Below are positions 63,255 to 64,000 of a stretch of 64,000 nucleotides of DNA, one piece after another. Numbering within the stretch: position 1 is the first letter of the stretch; each line of letters begins with the position of its first letter. Source of the stretch: RGIG3002 sp045546775 (lineage in GTDB: Bacteria; Bacillota; Clostridia; Lachnospirales; Lachnospiraceae). The notes below the pieces were generated by a model, which ran no database searches, was not told the DNA's origin, and worked only from the letters and a program-made list of their open reading frames with translations. Where the stretch lies: positions 1-64,000 of the forward strand of contig JAZQDM010000088.1 in NCBI GenBank assembly GCA_045546775.1, read 5' to 3'. A program made the position numbers and the translations under genes.

Positions 63255-63590
63255 TTACACCTCCTCGAATTTGAGTTTAAAATACTTTGTGCCATATTGC
63301 TTCTCAATATAGCTTAAGCCGAGTACGAATGAATCCATAAAAAGTGTACCTTCCTCCGAAATCGGATTTTGAAACACACAGTGGATAAATCCGGTTTCTT
63401 TGTTCTCCGTAACTTCCATCTCTTCCTTTGCAATTTCTTCCAACGAATTGATTGTATTAATTACAAGAACCGAAACGGCGCAACAAACTAAATCTTTCTC
63501 AAAGAAAAAACGTTTGTATCCTGCGTGTCCCATGCAAGTAAAACTTTTGTATTCATTTTGTGCCGACTTTCTAATAATTACAGTAGTCAT
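63255..63590 (-). CDS. prp: Ribosomal-processing cysteine protease Prp
   Basis: Cysteine protease that removes the N-terminal extension of L27, essential where studied in Staphylococcus. The 111 residues have the catalytic His22 in MGHAGY and the Cys in DLVCCAVSVL (Cys36 by alignment; Cys37 follows). Its position between rplU and rpmA is the conserved one (ysxB of Bacillus). The substrate extension is present in the neighbouring L27. Confidence 0.94.
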   Translation of the reverse strand: MTTVIIRKSAQNEYKSFTCMGHAGYKRFFFEKDLVCCAVSVLVINTINSLEEIAKEEMEVTENKETGFIHCVFQNPISEEGTLFMDSFVLGLSYIEKQYGTKYFKLKFEEV

Positions 63591-63606
63591 ACATCATTAA
63601 CCACGA

Positions 63607-63912
63607 TTAAGCATTAATCTTTTCGATTTTAACCTGAGTGTATGCTTGTCTATGACCATTTTTTTTGTGGTAGCCAGATTTTCTTTTGTATTTGTATACG
63701 ATAACTTTTCTAGCTTTACCCTGCTCCATAACTGTAGCTGTAACAGAAGCGTTTGCAACGTCTGCGCCAACTTTAAGAGCTTCATCGCTAACAGCGACAA
63801 CCTGGTCAAATGTCACAGTGTTTCCCGGTTCTACATCAAGTTTTTCAACTTTGATTACATCTCCTTCAGAAACTTTGTACTGTTTTCCACCTGTTGCAAT
63901 AATTGCGTACAT
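63607..63912 (-). CDS. rplU: 50S ribosomal protein L21
   Basis: Large-subunit protein binding 23S rRNA. The 101 residues match the family: MYAIIATGGKQYKVSEGD at the start, then VTFDQVVAVSD and the C-terminal KRKSGYHKKNGHRQAYTQV signature. TAGGAGGTG precedes the start. It is first in the rplU-prp-rpmA operon; the upstream leader may be regulatory. Confidence 0.97.
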   Translation of the reverse strand: MYAIIATGGKQYKVSEGDVIKVEKLDVEPGNTVTFDQVVAVSDEALKVGADVANASVTATVMEQGKARKVIVYKYKRKSGYHKKNGHRQAYTQVKIEKINA

Positions 63913-64000
63913 ATAGGCACCTCCTATTCAACGGAATTCTCCGCTTTACTCGCTAACTTTGGTGGCGTTTTTGGACGCACTTGTACCTCGTTATGCGGCA
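63913..64000 (-). promoter_or_regulatory. Possible L21 leader RNA (cut by the window edge)
   Basis: The 88 bases upstream of rplU on the minus strand can form small stems, such as CGGA-GAAT-TCCG and GTGCGT pairing with the ACGCCAC region. Firmicutes carry a structured L21 leader at this place. The match is by position and foldability only, and the element runs off the window. Confidence 0.4.

Overview
The window is a compact, low-GC (roughly 39% by eye) chromosomal segment from a Gram-positive Firmicute, most likely class Clostridia and probably Lachnospiraceae. Supporting signs are sporulation genes (yqfC, yqfD), a complete mreBCD/pbp2/minCDE/rodA block, NfnAB electron bifurcation, formate-THF ligase, strong GGAGG ribosome sites, GTG/TTG starts, and an L27 protein with a cleavable N-terminus beside its protease Prp. 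I see no rRNA, tRNA, CRISPR array, insertion sequence or prophage. No gap between genes exceeds about 200 bp.

Layout. 1-9.2 kb: ftsK/spoIIIE, fhs and folD (one-carbon metabolism), a zinc-ribbon/TPR/chitobiase-repeat membrane protein, then nfnAB under its own promoter, closed by a terminator. 9.2-19.3 kb: a small membrane protein, rlmH, an unknown anchored protein, a PAP2 phosphatase, pyrimidine-nucleoside phosphorylase, and the yqfC-yqfD-phoH-(degenerate 7TM-HD)-ybeY block followed by a MATE/SpoVB-type flippase. 19.4-26.6 kb: a BofC-like protein, two overlapping flavoproteins, and a proline/folate group: proB, a DUF896 gene, an in-frame fusion of 5-formyl-THF cyclo-ligase with ProA, and an uncharacterised protein with nuclease-like motifs. 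26.6-36.7 kb: miaB, a SulP transporter, mutS, mutL, miaA and a methionine gamma-lyase-like PLP enzyme.

36.8-47.6 kb is a morphogenesis block: DUF4321, radC, mreB, mreC, mreD, a PBP2 with a large insertion, minC, minD, minE, rodA, mgsA and a lipoprotein D,D-carboxypeptidase. 47.6-54.3 kb holds a single-gene P-loop ATPase unit, an adaptor-like membrane protein with yggS and sepF, then aroB, lspA, an rluD-type gene and a cytidylate-kinase-like gene. 54.3-59.5 kb mixes strands: dtd and an AI-2E transporter (minus), a ttcA-type gene and a tyrosine recombinase (plus), and a divergent LysM(YneA-like)/lexA pair with clustered LexA boxes. 59.5-64 kb, on the minus strand, is the classic rplU-prp-rpmA-obg-yhbY-nadD-yqeK-rsfS ribosome-assembly block.

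Most of the window is conserved core genome and I found no obviously new defence or mobile system. The points most worth a second look are the 5-FCL/ProA fusion with an intact internal ribosome site, a PgpH-like HD protein whose metal ligands are mostly replaced, a MreB with an altered phosphate-2 loop, the uncharacterised nuclease-like gene after proA, a stand-alone small ATPase gene, and the architecture of the SOS divergent promoter region.
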